64,000 bases of DNA, taken from Pyropia yezoensis (Eukaryota; Rhodophyta; Bangiophyceae; Bangiales; Bangiaceae). Both the position numbers and the translations under genes were made by a program. Below are positions 42,344 to 53,706 of this stretch, piece after piece (position 1 is the stretch's first letter; the number at the start of each line of letters is the position of its first letter). Under the pieces are notes generated by a model, which saw only the letters and a program-made list of their open reading frames with translations, was not told where the DNA came from and did not search any database. Where the stretch lies: assembly GCA_009829735.1 (NCBI GenBank), contig CM020620.1, positions 11,963,420 to 12,027,419 of the forward strand, read 5' to 3'.

Positions 42344-43835
42344 TGTGAAAGACAATGAATAACAACAATCGGCTCTCTACCTTCCTTTCTTCTTGGCAAT
42401 GGCAGTGCATGCCCGAGATGGGTTCTGTCGCCCGTTTCTCTTGAAAGAGGCGTCGCCCGAAGCACGTATCGGCGGCGGCGGCGGTGGCAATGGCAGTGAT
42501 GGGGTCAGCGGTAGACCCCGGTCGCGGCCGTCACGTCCCATCCGCCCACCGCCACCATCACCACCACCGCCCGCTCCCCCCCCCCCCCCCCCCCCCCACC
42601 GGTCTCGTCGGCGGCGGCCGCGCGTCAATGCTCAGGCCGCCGCCAACGGCGCCAACGGCCGCGGCGGGCCGCAGGTCGCCGCCACGCTGCCGCCCCCGCC
42701 GCTGCGGCTGCGGCTGCTGCCGCCGCTGCCGCCGCCGGGCGGGCACCCCCGCGGCCGCCGCCGCCGCCGCCGCCGCGTCCAGCGCAGCCGCGCCGTCGCC
42801 CCCGGCGCCGCCGTCGCCGCCCCCGCCGCGACAGGAGGCCACCGATGGCGGCGCCGCCGATGCGGAGGCGGATCGCCGCCGCCGGGGGCGCGCCGCGTCG
42901 GCGCCGTCGATGGGCGCTCCCCGCGCACGCTGCATCGGCGGCGGCGGCAGCGGCGGCGGCGGCGGCGGCAGCGGTGGTGGTGGCGGTTGTGGGATCAGGG
43001 GCCGCCCCCGGTCGCGGCCGTCACGGCTTATCCCCCCACCGCCACCGTCACCACCACCGCCCGCCTGCCCCTTCCCCCCCCCCCCCCGGCGGTGCCGTCG
43101 GCGGCGGGAACGCGTCAATGCTCAGGCGGCCGCGAGCGGCGTTGCCAATCCCCCCCCCAACCGCCCCACGCCCCCCCCCCCCAATGGCGCTCTCCCGCCA
43201 CAACGCCGCCAGCGCCCTTCCCCCCCCCCCTCGTCGACCGGCCGCCACCCCCGCCAGCCCCCCCTCCCCCCGCCGCCGACGCCATCACCCCCCCCCCCCG
43301 TCCCGCCGGCCCGCCGCCGCGGCGGCAGCCGCCGCCGCCTCCGACGGTGGCGGGTCCCCCCCCCCCCCCCCCTTCCCGCCCCCCCCCCGCGTCCACGCCG
43401 CTTCCGTCTGGGCGGTGGGCCCCCCCCCCCTTCCATCGCGTCCGCGCCCACCACCGCCGGCGGCACCGCCGGCGGCACCACCTTGGCTCCCGCCGTTGCA
43501 GCTTGTGCCACCGCCGCCGCCGTCACCGCGGCGGCGGCGGCGCCCCACTAAGGGCGGCAGCCGCGGAGGGGCGGCCGTGAGGAGCGCCCGCGCGAGCGCC
43601 TTCCGCACGCACAGCGCGCGGTGGAGGGTAGGGGCCGTGACTGCCGTGGCCGCCGACATGTGACTCGTCCAAAAGACGTTCGCGGGTCGGGCAGAACCGC
43701 ACGCCCATGTTTTCCTGACGCACCAGATGGCAACTTCCAGACCTTCAATCAAGCCATACGTAGAAGAACTAGAGACCCCTGATAAAAGCGCGAGAACATC
43801 GAAAGGGGACCAAAATGCATGCATCACCGCGCGAC
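42344..43835. other. Low-complexity GC region with a direct repeat
   Basis: Dominated by C/G homopolymers and CCG/GGC runs that read as poly-Pro, -Gly, -Ala or -Arg in any frame. A block of about 95 bases is repeated near 42510-42595 and 43010-43090 (shared GGTCGCGGCCGTCACG and CACCACCACCGCCCGC). I do not support any gene here. Confidence 0.55.
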
Positions 43836-46625
43836 TCAGCAAGAGACACCCCACTCTCTCTCATCGTTATCTCCCTCACTCTCATCTGACCCACTGCCGC
43901 TGCCCTCGTTGATGACACCAGTAAACGTGTCTGGAATAAACGTGTTCATGCGTGCACCAAACAGAGCTGCGTCAGCATGGGTCAGGACCCCGAGGGCCGT
44001 CGGGTCTCTCGGAACGAGGTCAGCGTTGGCGGAGACGAAAGAGTGCAGCTCAACGCTGGCCGACAACAACGTAGACCGCTCCGCTCGGACGAAGCGACCA
44101 GCGACAGAGAAGTTCCGCTCACAGGCAGCAGACGATCCCGCTGCACCAAGCCCAGACGCAGCCACCAGAAACAGCGTAGAAAAGTGCTCACGATGGGCCC
44201 TCCAGAACTGATGAGCGTCTCGACAGTCGAAACCGGCGGACAAGCGGGCGAGACGAGTCAACTCCGCTTGCACCACCTCACGCTTGTCCAACACGGCAGG
44301 GGCAGGGCCTGTAAGGTGCTCGCCTCCTTCCCACTGTGCAAGGGATGAGCGAGCTGCCCTACGTCCCTCTGAAACTTGGCGCTAAGCATTCGCCCCAGCC
44401 AGCTGCTCCACGGCGGCTATGCCAGTTGGGCCCTCGAGACCGGTCAATAGTGTGGCGCACGCGCGCTCAAAGGCTGTCACTGCGTCCGCCGTTGGGTTCT
44501 CTAAATTCAGCCATGCAGCGACTTCTTGCATCATCTTGCCGCCCCTAGGAGTGAGAAGTAAAGCGGTCAACACGGCCGGGTTTTGAAGGCAGTTCTTGGT
44601 GGTGTCTGTGCGGCTGAAAAATAGGCGGTCCATTTCGGTGCGCAGTTAGTAGACCGCTAACGGCGCCTCCGTACATAGGTTGTCGTACCCTTCTGTTTCT
44701 TCGAGGTAAATCAGCTCGCTGCCGTACAGCCGGTTGTCCAGCTCCACTACGTCTTCTTCTGGGAAGTCCTTGAGGAAGGCCTCAATAGCCGCCGCTCCAA
44801 CGGCAAGGGAGACGTCGGGGAGCTTCGGCACATCCACGACGTCACTGAGCAGCGTCAACCTCTGCTGGACTAGCTTGGTGGAGATGTCCGCCAGCGTTGC
44901 CGTGCTGCTCTGGCACGCCTTTGTGACCTCTGCTACAGGCGACAAAACTCCAATGAGATGCCGGAGGGGGTCCCAATCTGCCTGCGCCACCCGCCTCGAA
45001 CGCTGCTCTGCCGTCAGGTCACGGTAGCGAAAGTAAACCGTCAAGCGCGGAAACATGGTGTTCAGGCGCTGCACGCAGAATAGCGTGGAGCCCCACCGCG
45101 TGGCCACCTCTTGGCGCAGCCCACGTATCTGTGGATCCTCTGAGACAGGCACGGCATTGAGACTCAGGGCCTCTGCATCAGAGTGCTCAAAAAACCGCAC
45201 CGTTGCTCTGAGCCGGGATAGGAGCTCCCGCATCGGCGTGTTGCGGCATTCCTTCAGCCGACGTTGAGCCCTCGGGCCACCGTTGGCACCACGAGCTGCC
45301 CGTTGGTCGGCTGATTCACCAGACCTGCCCAGAGCGAGGCGAAAGGCGTTGTGCAGCGAGTGCGCCGCACACGGGACCCACCCCGCCGTTATCTCGAGCA
45401 TGGCCTTGCGAACGTTTGCGCCAGAATCCGTGGTGGAACTGGCAATGTCGCCGGCAGCCACGCCGAAGTATCCAAGCCGGTTCTCCAGCCACGACCGAAT
45501 GCTAAAATAGTTGTGCCTTCCCGCGCACCTCCAGACTCCCAACGACCTCTCTACAGCTTGAAATGTGTCCGGGTCGATGTACCGAACAACGACGGAGCCG
45601 TAGCTGTCACGGGAGTGACGCGCTGTCCACATATCCGTTGACACGTGCGCCCATGGAACCCCCTGTTAGAACGCCTTGACGGCTCTTAAGGAAGCCACAA
45701 CAGAGGTGTGCAAGTGGGACGCCAGCTCAGTGAGGTGGTGGGCGACCGTGCCCAGCGCCGGTGGCGTGTAGCTGATGCGGAAGCCGTCCAGAAACGCGCG
45801 TACGTACTCCTCCCGGGCAAATGCATGGGCCGAGCCCGTCATGACTACCATCATGGTAAATCGAACGTGATGCTCCCGGCGCTCAGTCGGGCGCATGAAC
45901 TGCGTGATTGTCCCATCTGCTGCGACAGACCGCGTCCGTGCCCCGCCCTTGATGTTTTTGGCCAGGTACAGAGCGGCCAGTAGGCGATCGCTCCGCGCAG
46001 TCGCTGTGCCTTTGCCCCGTCCAATAGTCTCGAAGTGTTTTGTCCCGTTGCTCGCCGCCCCACCTTTTAATAAGAGGGTCGTTTTCTTGCCCTCGAGAGC
46101 GCAAATGCGGCGAACAGCGCAGATGTCCGACGTTCCTGATCGCTTGTACGAATCCACGAGGACCCAAAGATATGAGCGCTTCGAACCGGATCCAGGGTTG
46201 TCATCTGAGTGAGCCCAACTCTCTCCGTCATGCGTGACGGTTGGGGGAGGGACGCCGATAGATAAAGGCCGCGTGATGCCGACCTCGGTGCGAAAAATCG
46301 TCACCTATTGACGAGGTAGAACCCGCTCCAGGTTGCGACCGCTTTCCAAGTTGGCTTGTCGCCGGCGCTGGGGCCTTCTCATCGTCGGTGATCTGGGATG
46401 ACGGCAGAGTCGGGGGCGGCAGGGGGCGAGTGGAGGGCGAGCGACGTGGGCGGCGCACATCCGGAGCGTCCGACTCTGTCGTGGTAGTCGACATGGTGTA
46501 CAGCAGGGGGGATCCCACGTGGTGCGGAGCAACTCCTGTCGCCGAGGTGCATCGATGCTTGCCCAAAAGGCCTTTGTTGCAAAGGCAGGATGGTTTGAAC
46601 TTGAGGGCTTCTCTTTGGCCCACAC
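43836..46625 (-). pseudogene. hAT-family transposase with in-frame stops
   Basis: One minus-strand frame from about 46304 to 43836 is open except for TAA at 45666, TAG at 44646 and TAG at 44382. A fourth stop (TAG, 46305) separates an upstream open stretch to 46625. Motifs in hAT order: a BED-like finger region (C-A-V-R-R-I-C ... K-H-F), the catalytic core S-T-D-M-W-T-A ... Y-G-S-V-V-V, T-T-D-S-G-A-N-V-R-K-A, C-A-A-H-S-L-H-N-A, and the C-terminal dimerisation domain (S-S-A-A-C-E-R-N-F-S-V-A-G). There are no frameshifts in over 800 codons, and the later stops can come from single C-to-T changes in CAA/CAG. hAT enzymes make 8-base duplications; I could not locate the terminal repeats. The alternative N-terminus at about 46490 (M-S-T-T-T-T) lies in another frame. 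Confidence 0.85.
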
Positions 46626-46668
46626 ACTTGCCCACAGGCCCAGCCGAGTGAGCCAGAGGCATGCGCAT

Positions 46669-47146
46669 TGGTTTTCAAACTTTGGTCGGCTCGCTCTGCT
46701 CCTACTCCCCGTGAATTGAAGGGGCTCCTTTATCCGTGGTCTGCGGAGTCAATGTATCCTGACACTCGTGTTTCACAAACCAGTGTCTCGCGCCACTCCT
46801 CGCCACAGGTAGCCGTAAACTTTCTTGGCGCTCATGCTTACAAGCTGGGCCGACATTCTGCTCCCTTGGCGGATGAGTCCCCATGAATACGCGCTCGTCG
46901 CGCCATCGGTACGCTCTCACGCAGGCCAAAACTTATCCATAATGTGAAAGGAAAGGCTATCATTCGACATGACTGTAAAACTGGGGCAAACACGGGCTGT
47001 GAGCTGTGACCACGACCAGTACTCACTCGGGCGTGTCTGCAAGAATGGTATGTGACTCTCTCAGCGGATCAAGTACCGTATGCAGCTCTCGGAAAAACGA
47101 AGAGTACGGGTATACCCGTACTCAAAACCCTTGGGAACACTCGCTC
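46669..47146. other. Flank between hAT element and duplicated gene
   Basis: About 480 bases without a supported gene. The 5' terminus of the hAT element should lie in or near this interval. Confidence 0.4.
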
Positions 47147-48153
47147 ATGGCGGGCATGCCGCCGCCGGGTGACCCCCCTCCCCAGCCCGTGCAGCCACCG
47201 CGGCTTGGCCGGCCTCCTGCAGCTTACGTATCTGCGGCCCGCGCGAAGAAGCGCAGCCGTGATGCCGCCCGACAAGCGCGCCTGTGTGCAGCAAGGAAGG
47301 CGCGTCAAGCACCGGCTGGGGAGGCAGCCGCCGCGGCGGTGTCCGTCGTCGTCGTGGCGGAGGGTAGGGCCACCGACGGAGGCAGACTGGCAAGTGAGGC
47401 GATGCTGGTGGTGGAAGGGGCTCCCCCTGACGACGGCGGCGGGGAAGGGGCTCTCCCCGATGACGGCGGCGCGCTCCCGCCCGACCTCCACGGCGGCGCG
47501 CCCCCGCCGGCCAATGACGGCGGCATCCGCTCCGTCATCTATGTGGACTGCGACGACGGCGGCGACCGGGTGCACGTGAGTGACCTTTTCGGGCTCGTGT
47601 TGCTCTCTGGTGGTGTGGGGGCATGCCAGGCCGGGATGTTCGTCCGTCAGCGCGTCTGCACCTGCGTGGGTGACGGGGTGGCTGGCATCTGAGATGGCCG
47701 ATCTGCAGATGACGGCGTGCCCCAGTCCGCACCTGCCCTCCGCGTCGTGCCCTACGTGCGCACGCGGGGCTTACGACACCACCGACCTTTGGAAGGCCGC
47801 GATGGTGGCGCGTGCTATTGTGCAAGAAACCATTGCCAGCCCCGAGCCGCTGGTGTGGGCACTGACGACGGTGGTCTGCTTGATGACCTCGTGGGGCCGG
47901 GTGGGCCCACTCGCCAAGGCGGTCGGGCAAGCGCTGGTGAACTACTTATTGTGGCACCGCTGCGACAAGACGGTGGAGGGTGTGCGGAACGGTGCCTGGG
48001 TTCACCCGCGCGAGCTGCGCTGCCTACGGTGTGTCTCTCGTTGCTGCTGTGGACAGCAGGTCAAAGTGACTGGCGCGTCGCGAGCCATTGTCGTCACCCT
48101 CAGCGCCACCATGTCCAGCGGGGCGGTGTGCTCCTGGGACTGTGCAGTATCTG
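47147..48153 (+). CDS. Unknown gene, tandem copy 1 (two exons visible)
   Basis: Exon 1, 47147-47575, starts at an ATG in a CTCATGGCG context. It encodes a basic N-terminus, then Ala-rich and acidic Gly/Asp/Pro sequence ending V-I-Y-V-D-C-D-D-G-G. A GTGAGT donor at 47576 and CTGCAG acceptor ending at 47708 give a 133-base phase-0 intron. Exon 2 (from 47709) encodes M-T-A-C-P with a C-P-T-C pair, a hydrophobic helix (E-P-L-V-W-A-L-T-T-V-V-C-L-M-T-S-W) and a Cys-rich segment (C-L-R-C-V-S-R-C-C-C). Homology to copy 2 ends near 48153, where this copy runs into unrelated sequence and a minisatellite, so it is probably truncated. No family is recognised. Confidence 0.45.
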
Positions 48154-48240
48154 TCTTGCTGCCATGTTTTGGCTCGACAGCACTCTCTACCCGCTGCTCG
48201 GCTGGGGTCCGTTTGGCTACGTTTTTTTGCGCCATTTTGA

Positions 48241-48489
48241 ATGAAGCAGGTCGCGAGAATGGTTTGGTTGAATGAAACCGGTGGGGAGATGGGTTCGGTT
48301 GAATTGAACAGGTGGCGAGATGGGCTTGGTTGATTGAACAGGTGGCGAGAAGGGTTTGGTTGAATTGAACAGGTGGCGAGAAGGGTTTGGTTGAATTGAA
48401 CAGGTGGCGGGAAGGGTTTGGTTGAATTGAACAGGTGGCGAGATGGGTTTGGTTGAATTGAACAGCTGGCGAGAAGGGATTGGTTGAGC
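48241..48489. repeat. Minisatellite, about eight units of 31 bases
   Basis: Unit TTGAACAGGTGGCGAGAAGG + GTTTGGTTGAA with few variants; the first units are shorter (29-30 bases) and more diverged. Confidence 0.9.
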
Positions 48490-48546
48490 CGCCCGAACGG
48501 TGTCACGCGCTTGCCTGCACGAGCGCATCGGGCCGCCCCGGCGTCC

Positions 48547-48625
48547 ATGCACTCGGGCTGTCTAGAAAGGCGCGGCCCCGGCCGCCCACACACTCGGGCT
48601 GTCTAGAAAGGCGCGGCCCCGGCCC
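48547..48625. repeat. Short two-copy tandem repeat
   Basis: CACTCGGGCTGTCTAGAAAG + GCGCGGCCCCGGCC occurs twice in a row just before gene copy 2. Confidence 0.8.
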
Positions 48626-48687
48626 CGCCGCCCCATCCCGCCGCCCCGTCCCCAGAGTGTCTCGCCCCGTACCAGGCGCAGCCGCAC

Positions 48688-49694
48688 ATGGCGGGCATAC
48701 CGCCGCCGGGTGACCCCCCTCCCCAGCCCGTGCAGCCACCGCGGCTTGGCCGGCCTCCTGCAGCTTACGTATCTGCGGCCCGCGCGAAGAAGCGCAGCCG
48801 TGACGCCGCCCGACAAGCGCGCCTGTGTGCAGCAAGGAAGGCGCGTCAAGCACCGGCTGGGGAGGCAGCCGCCGCGGCGGTGTCCGTCGTCGTCGTGGCG
48901 GAGGGTAGGGCCACCGACGGAGGCAGACTGGCAAGTGAGGCGATGCTGGTGGTGGAAGGGGCTCCCCCTGACGACGGCGGCGAGGAAGGGGCTCTCCCCG
49001 ATGACGGCGGCGCGCTCCCGCCCGACCTCCACGGCGGCGCGCCCCCGCCGGCCAATGACGGCGGCATCCGCTCCGTCATCTATGTGGACTGCGACGACGG
49101 CGGCGACCGGGTGCACGTGAGTGACCTTTTCGGGCTCGTGTTGCTCTCTGGTGGTGTGGGGGCATGCCAGGCCGGGATGTTCGTCCGTCAGCGCGTCTGC
49201 ACCTGCGTGGGTGACGGGGTGGCTGGCGTCTGAGATGGCCGACCTGCAGATGACGGCTTGCCCCCGCCCGCACCTGCCCTCCGCGTCGTGCCCTACGTGC
49301 GCACGCGGGGCTTACGACACCACCGACCTTTGGAAGGCCGCGATGGTGGCGCGTGCTATTGTGCAAGAAACCATTGCCAGCCCCGAGCCGCTGGTGTGGG
49401 CGCTGACGACGGTGGTCTGCTTGATGACCTCGTGGGGCCGGGTGGGCCCACTCGCCAAGGCGGTCGGGCAAGCGCTGGTGAACTACTTATTGTGGCACCG
49501 CTGCGACAAGACGGTGGAGGGTGTGCGGAACGGTGCCTGGGTTCACCCGCGCGAGCTGCGCTGCCTACGGTGTGTCTCTCGTTGCTGCTGTGGACAGCAG
49601 GTCAAAGTGACTGGCGCGTCGCGAGCCATTGTCGTCACCCTCAGCGCCACCATGTCGAGTGGGGCGGTGTGCTCCTGGGACTGTGCAGTATCTG
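48688..49694 (+). CDS. Unknown gene, tandem copy 2
   Basis: Repeats 47147-48153 at an offset of 1541 bases with only scattered substitutions (e.g. GGCATACC for GGCATGCC, one GGG/GAG change in the acidic region, CCCCCGCCCG for CCCCAGTCCG). It keeps the same ATG, the same GTGAGT...CTGCAG intron (49117-49249) and the same exon 2. After the homology ends the reading differs from copy 1 and remains open to 49861. Good conservation of the frame and intron argues for a recently duplicated real gene. Function unknown; the hydrophobic helices and Cys clusters suggest a membrane protein. Confidence 0.48.
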
Positions 49695-49869
49695 TCCATC
49701 GTCAAGGTCCCGCACCGGCACCCTTGCGCGGCTCTCTGTTGGGTCACCACGGGCAAGCATCTTTTTCGACGGTCACGTCCGCTTGCGGGCCTGAGACAGA
49801 GCAAGAGCCCGCCAGCCTGCGGGCGCTCCGCTGCGCCGTGGGCGCCGCCGCTTACAAGTAGCTTCCTGG

Positions 49870-50160
49870 ATGGCATGGGTTGCGGACGTGGCGGGCCTGG
49901 CCTATTGGGCGGGCGGGGCGGCGGCCATCGCCGAGAGGCGGGAGGTGGCTCGCGACCTGCAGGGCCGTGCCCTGCTGGACCTGCCGGCATCCGTGGACGT
50001 CAACATTGGGCACCTGACACGGCTTGTGAACGTGCTCAGGGGACGCACCCTGGGCCACCACAGCGCACTTAGACCCGGTACCTTATTTTCCGGGCCCGCA
50101 CGTGCGCGCACTGTCAAATGCGTGTGTGCAAACCCCGGGGACCTGGCGTCTCGGCGTTGC
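49870..50160 (+). CDS. Possible further exon of the unknown gene
   Basis: A frame beginning M-A-W-V-A-D-V-A-G-L-A-Y-W-A-G-G has a regular amphipathic composition (E-R-R-E-V-A-R-D-L-Q, then V-N-I-G-H-L-T-R-L-V-N-V-L). This is unlike the R/P-rich noise around it. It follows copy 2 on the same strand and might be its downstream exon or part of a related broken copy. No family is recognised and splice sites were not assigned. Confidence 0.3.
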
Positions 50161-50829
50161 ACGCTGTAAAGTTTCACATTGCGTGCTCCGCACGCCACGG
50201 AATCAGAGAATCTTTGCACGGACAGCATATTTTGATGTGCGGTCCGTGTTGCGCAGAACCCGGAACCGGCGGCTGCATGCACAACACTTGCATCATGTGC
50301 CGGTTGGGGCACACTCTGCTGGAAGCCTGGTTGGCGATCTCCGTCGGAGAGAAGGACACCGGTGACACGGCGCCGATCTGCAGGGCCTGGTGCGCAAAGC
50401 CCGTGTTTTTGGCGTGCGGAAAGGGAGGAACAGTGCACCAGCAAACACGAAGCCTGCTCGCGGTCTGCAGGGTCTTGCGGCGAACGTGCATCGAATTGCT
50501 GATGCTCAAAAAATCGGGGCAGCGCATTGGCACAGCGCTGCAGGTCAACATGCAAACACGCGCAATTTTCGTGAACAGCGACGTGCAACATCGTGCTAGG
50601 AACAGACGTTTTCGGCCGGGGCAGCACGAATATGGCTGTTCTATATACGAGAAGGTAGGCCTTGTCGTCCTCATGACGGTCGTTGAGGTGAGAGAAAACG
50701 AGCGTGAAGGAGCATGGTCGTAGCGCCGCCGTGCGCACTTTTGCACGAGGAAATCGTTCATTACGGGGCCTGCGGGGGGGGCGTGCAATCCCGCGCACGC
50801 CCGATTTTGGCCAAATGCGAGGAAAATAA
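50161..50829. other. Region left of the Harbinger-like element
   Basis: About 670 bases with overlapping frames on both strands, none recognisable. Confidence 0.35.
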
Positions 50830-51951
50830 GAGCATGTCCATCGGTGAGCCAAAAAGCTATATCCAAAAAGCTTTTTTTTTTTGCTCCAGCAGAGCGCATG
50901 TCTATCGGTGTGGAGCTATTTTTAACTTTTCCGCCACAAGTTCTTCTGAAGTCCAAAGTGTGGAGACAGGACGAGCACTGCTGCACGCCAGAGGCCGCTC
51001 GCATCCCGGACCGGGCTGCGCCACACCGTGCCGGTCTTCTGCACCATCATCCCCGCTACCCCCCTCCCCTCCCCCGATCCCCATCCGCGGTCTACGTGGT
51101 CACCGTGGAGCACCGCTTCCCAAGTACCCCAGCTTGTCTTGCGACAGGTGCGGCTATGGATGAGCTCGTTGCGGACCTGCTGAGTGGAAAAGCGAGACCG
51201 CAGACTGGCGGTCGTCCGAGCCGCCATCGCTTCAGGCTGCTAGACGAGCACGGCTCTCACCCGGGTCCAAAACAAGTCCCGATCCATGTCCGCGGTTGAC
51301 TTCGACACGCTGACCCAAGAGCGCGCCAACGCCAGGTCTTCGGCCGGGGTGATGTTTAGGCCGCGATGGGTGGTCCTGGCTGAGCAGGACAGGCCGCTTG
51401 AGCCGGCCGGCTGGCTCGAGCCGCCTTGCGGGGTGGAGTCGCTCCGCGGGGTGGGGCCGCCAGGAGGGGTGGGGCCGTCAGGAGGGGTGGAGCTGCCCGG
51501 TGGAGTGGAACAGACCAGTTGGGAGGAGCCCGGTGGCTGTCTGCGACTCTCTGATGCCATGGCGGTGGAAAAAAGTGAGGAGGGTAGCGGATAGAGGGTG
51601 GATGGGCTGGAATGACAAGCGAGGGGGTACGCAGCTCTTCTGGGGGGATGAAAAAGAGTGGGTGCCGCAAGGGCGGGCAGCCAGGCGCTGGCCGCGCTGC
51701 TGTTCCGTCGAAGAAGTCGTGACAACAACTCCAACGGCCGACCCAACACCAGGTGGAATGAATGGGCTCGCGGCGGGGTGCGTCCCCGATCCGTGCATCT
51801 GATTGGCTTAGCCATAAAGCTATCCTCTGAGCCATCCTGCAGAATATAGCTCAGAGGATAGCTTTTTGGCTCAGGGATATAGCTTTTTGGCGCACCGATA
51901 GACATGCTCTGAGCTAAAAAGTGGCTTTTTGGCTCACCGATAGACATGCTC
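50830..51951 (-). mobile_element. PIF/Harbinger-like element with TAA target duplication
   Basis: A 1122-base unit. Both ends carry GAGCATGTC(C/T)ATCGGTGAGC continuing as CAAAAAGC in inverted orientation, and both are flanked by TAA (50827-50829, 51952-51954). A 3-base TAA duplication is typical of PIF/Harbinger. Second, imperfect copies of the end sequence lie just inside (near 50895 and 51880-51906), giving nested termini. It encodes a Myb/SANT-like ORF but no DDE transposase, so it is non-autonomous. Confidence 0.82.
51140..51560 (-). pseudogene. Myb/SANT-like ORF1 of the Harbinger-like element
   Basis: From the ATG at 51560 (GCCATGG) the frame encodes a long Pro/Ser/Gly/Thr repeat-like leader (P-P-G-x-S-T units). 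A trihelix Myb/SANT-like domain follows: R-G-L-N-I-T-P-A-E-D-L-A-L-A-R-S-W-V-S-V-S and F-W-T-R-V. A TAG at 51240-51242 interrupts it. Five codons later the same frame continues with R-T-T-A-S-L-R-S-R-F-S, which is what the family has next. In Harbinger elements this second protein binds the termini and helps the transposase enter the nucleus. The stop is compatible with CAG to TAG. Without it the frame would continue to about 51140. Confidence 0.7.
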
Positions 51952-51955
51952 TAAG

Positions 51956-53706
51956 GTACCGGGTCTTGGCCCCACTGCGCAGCGTGCTGCTGAATCGGAT
52001 CAACCGCGACGGAGGGGTCAAGTTTGCGACTGGTGTCAGCCAAATTTTTAATGAGGCCGCGTACGCGGCTGCCGAGGGGTTTCGCCGGAGGCACGGGGAC
52101 CGGGTCCCACTGCGCCGGCGCCGCTGGCACACCGGCCGGTCGCGTGGAAGCGTCCTGCGGCGGGTATCCCACGAGGAGGACTGCTGGGTGGGCTGAGGCG
52201 CACGTGCGCATGGACCAACTTCGCGACGACGTCTGAGCTGCAGACGTTCATGCACATCGGCAATGTCTTGGCGTTCACTACGCCGGTTCGCGCGGCCGCC
52301 ATGAGCATCCTTCGCTTTGGAGTACAAATGTACTTCTCCTCCCTGTCGCCGCGCGGGGGGCGGCCGGTGGCGTCGGGCAATGCCTACATCCGCCCGTTAG
52401 ACTCTACGTCCGAGGAGCAGTACCTGGTCAAGTTTGGTGCCTCCAAGGCGTGCGGGAGCGGTGGGCCCGTTATTGTGATCCTGTTCGAGGACACGCTCGG
52501 GGTCCTGGCTGATCCTGCCAAGTACATGCCGGAGATGTATGTGCTGACCCCTAAGGGCGACGACAGGGGCGCGTACGGCTATGAGCACGAGTCCGAGGAG
52601 GAGTCAGGTGAGGAGGAGGGGACTGAGGAGGCGGAGGAGGCATCCGCGGGCGTGGCGGGCGTCGCCGTTGACGTCGACGCAAAATTCGAGATGGCGGACG
52701 CCGACGAGCCGGCGCCGGTACCCCGACGCCTGTCGTTCGCTCAACGCCGTATCACGCCCAGTACCCGCTCCGACCGGCAGGTCATGTCGCTGGCGTGGGA
52801 CCAGCACTGGGCGGCTGGGAAGTTTTTACGTGTGGAGGAGTGTGGCCACGGCTGGTGGGTGCACGTCTGTCTTCCCCCGGCACCTATGATGGCGGACGCG
52901 TCCCTGGACGCGGCGGTGGGTGGCTCTGTCCTGACGACGCAGAGCGGCAGGCCTTCACGCGGGAGGCGTTCGACATCGACACCGACTGGAAGTCGCGCAT
53001 TGCGCGGCCGCGGGTGGTGATACAAGACGAGTCTATCTCGTCACCGCCAACGCGCCCATCTCGCCGACGAGCACCCAGTCGTTGGCGGGCGCCTTTGTGA
53101 CCTACTACCTCATCCGGTACGGCGCCTTTTTCTCCGCCTTTTACGAGGTGAACATGGCCGACGTCCTCCGCAGCCAACAGTGCTGGTACTCCTACTCCTT
53201 CGCCCACACGGTGGGGGTGTGGGACGCCCTCTGGGGGCTCAAGCAAGTTTGGGTGGGTGGCCAACACGGGCCAGCACCACCGCAGGTCGTGGCTCGAGTG
53301 GTTCAACATTCTTACGCTGGGAGCGCTGCTGAGCGGGATCGCCTGGCGGCTCTTTGCCTTCATCGTTATTGAAGAGGCGTGTTCGCCGTACGAGAACTTC
53401 GGGGCGGTCGCGTTTGGCGGCTACGTCGCGTGGATGATGGCACCGGTGGCGCTGGTGAGCCTCAACGAGCGCCTGTCGTCGGCCGACGAGTCGGGGCGGG
53501 AGGGCAAGCCAATGCCTGTGCCGACACCCATCATCGCCGCGGCGCTTACCATCCTCGGTGTCGTCTTCCTGTCGGGTTGGGCCAATGCCCGGTGTGGCAT
53601 CGAGGCGCGCGGTTGGGCATGGGGGGGGAGTGAGGAGAAGAGGGTGATATGGCGGAAAGGTGAAGTGACCCCTTGCTGGTCAGGGTGTCACTGCAGTGTG
53701 CTTTGA
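51956..53706 (+). pseudogene. Broken multi-span membrane protein of unknown family
   Basis: Protein-like sequence on the plus strand moves through several frames. 51960-52195: L-A-P-L-R-S-V-L-L-N-R-I-N-R-D. 52240-52910: a long hydrophilic part with an acidic E/S stretch and W-W-V-H-V-C-L-P-P. 53025-53250: V-T-Y-Y-L-I-R-Y-G-A-F-F-S-A-F-Y. 53257-53640: three likely membrane spans, around L-T-L-G-A-L-L-S-G-I-A-W, A-F-G-G-Y-V-A-W-M-M-A-P-V-A-L and I-I-A-A-A-L-T-I-L-G-V-V-F-L. The frame changes occur without obvious splice signals, so it is either a decayed gene or a spliced one I cannot resolve. The Harbinger-like element sits directly before it. Confidence 0.4.

Noticed and set aside
42393-43663. 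Several 270-395-codon ORFs
   Set aside because: They are translations of CCG/GGC and C-run repeats in different frames of the same DNA; no frame has protein-like composition.
49902-51004. Two minus-strand ORFs of about 280-316 codons
   Set aside because: They run across the boundary of the Harbinger-like element and across plus-strand protein-like sequence; no family match.
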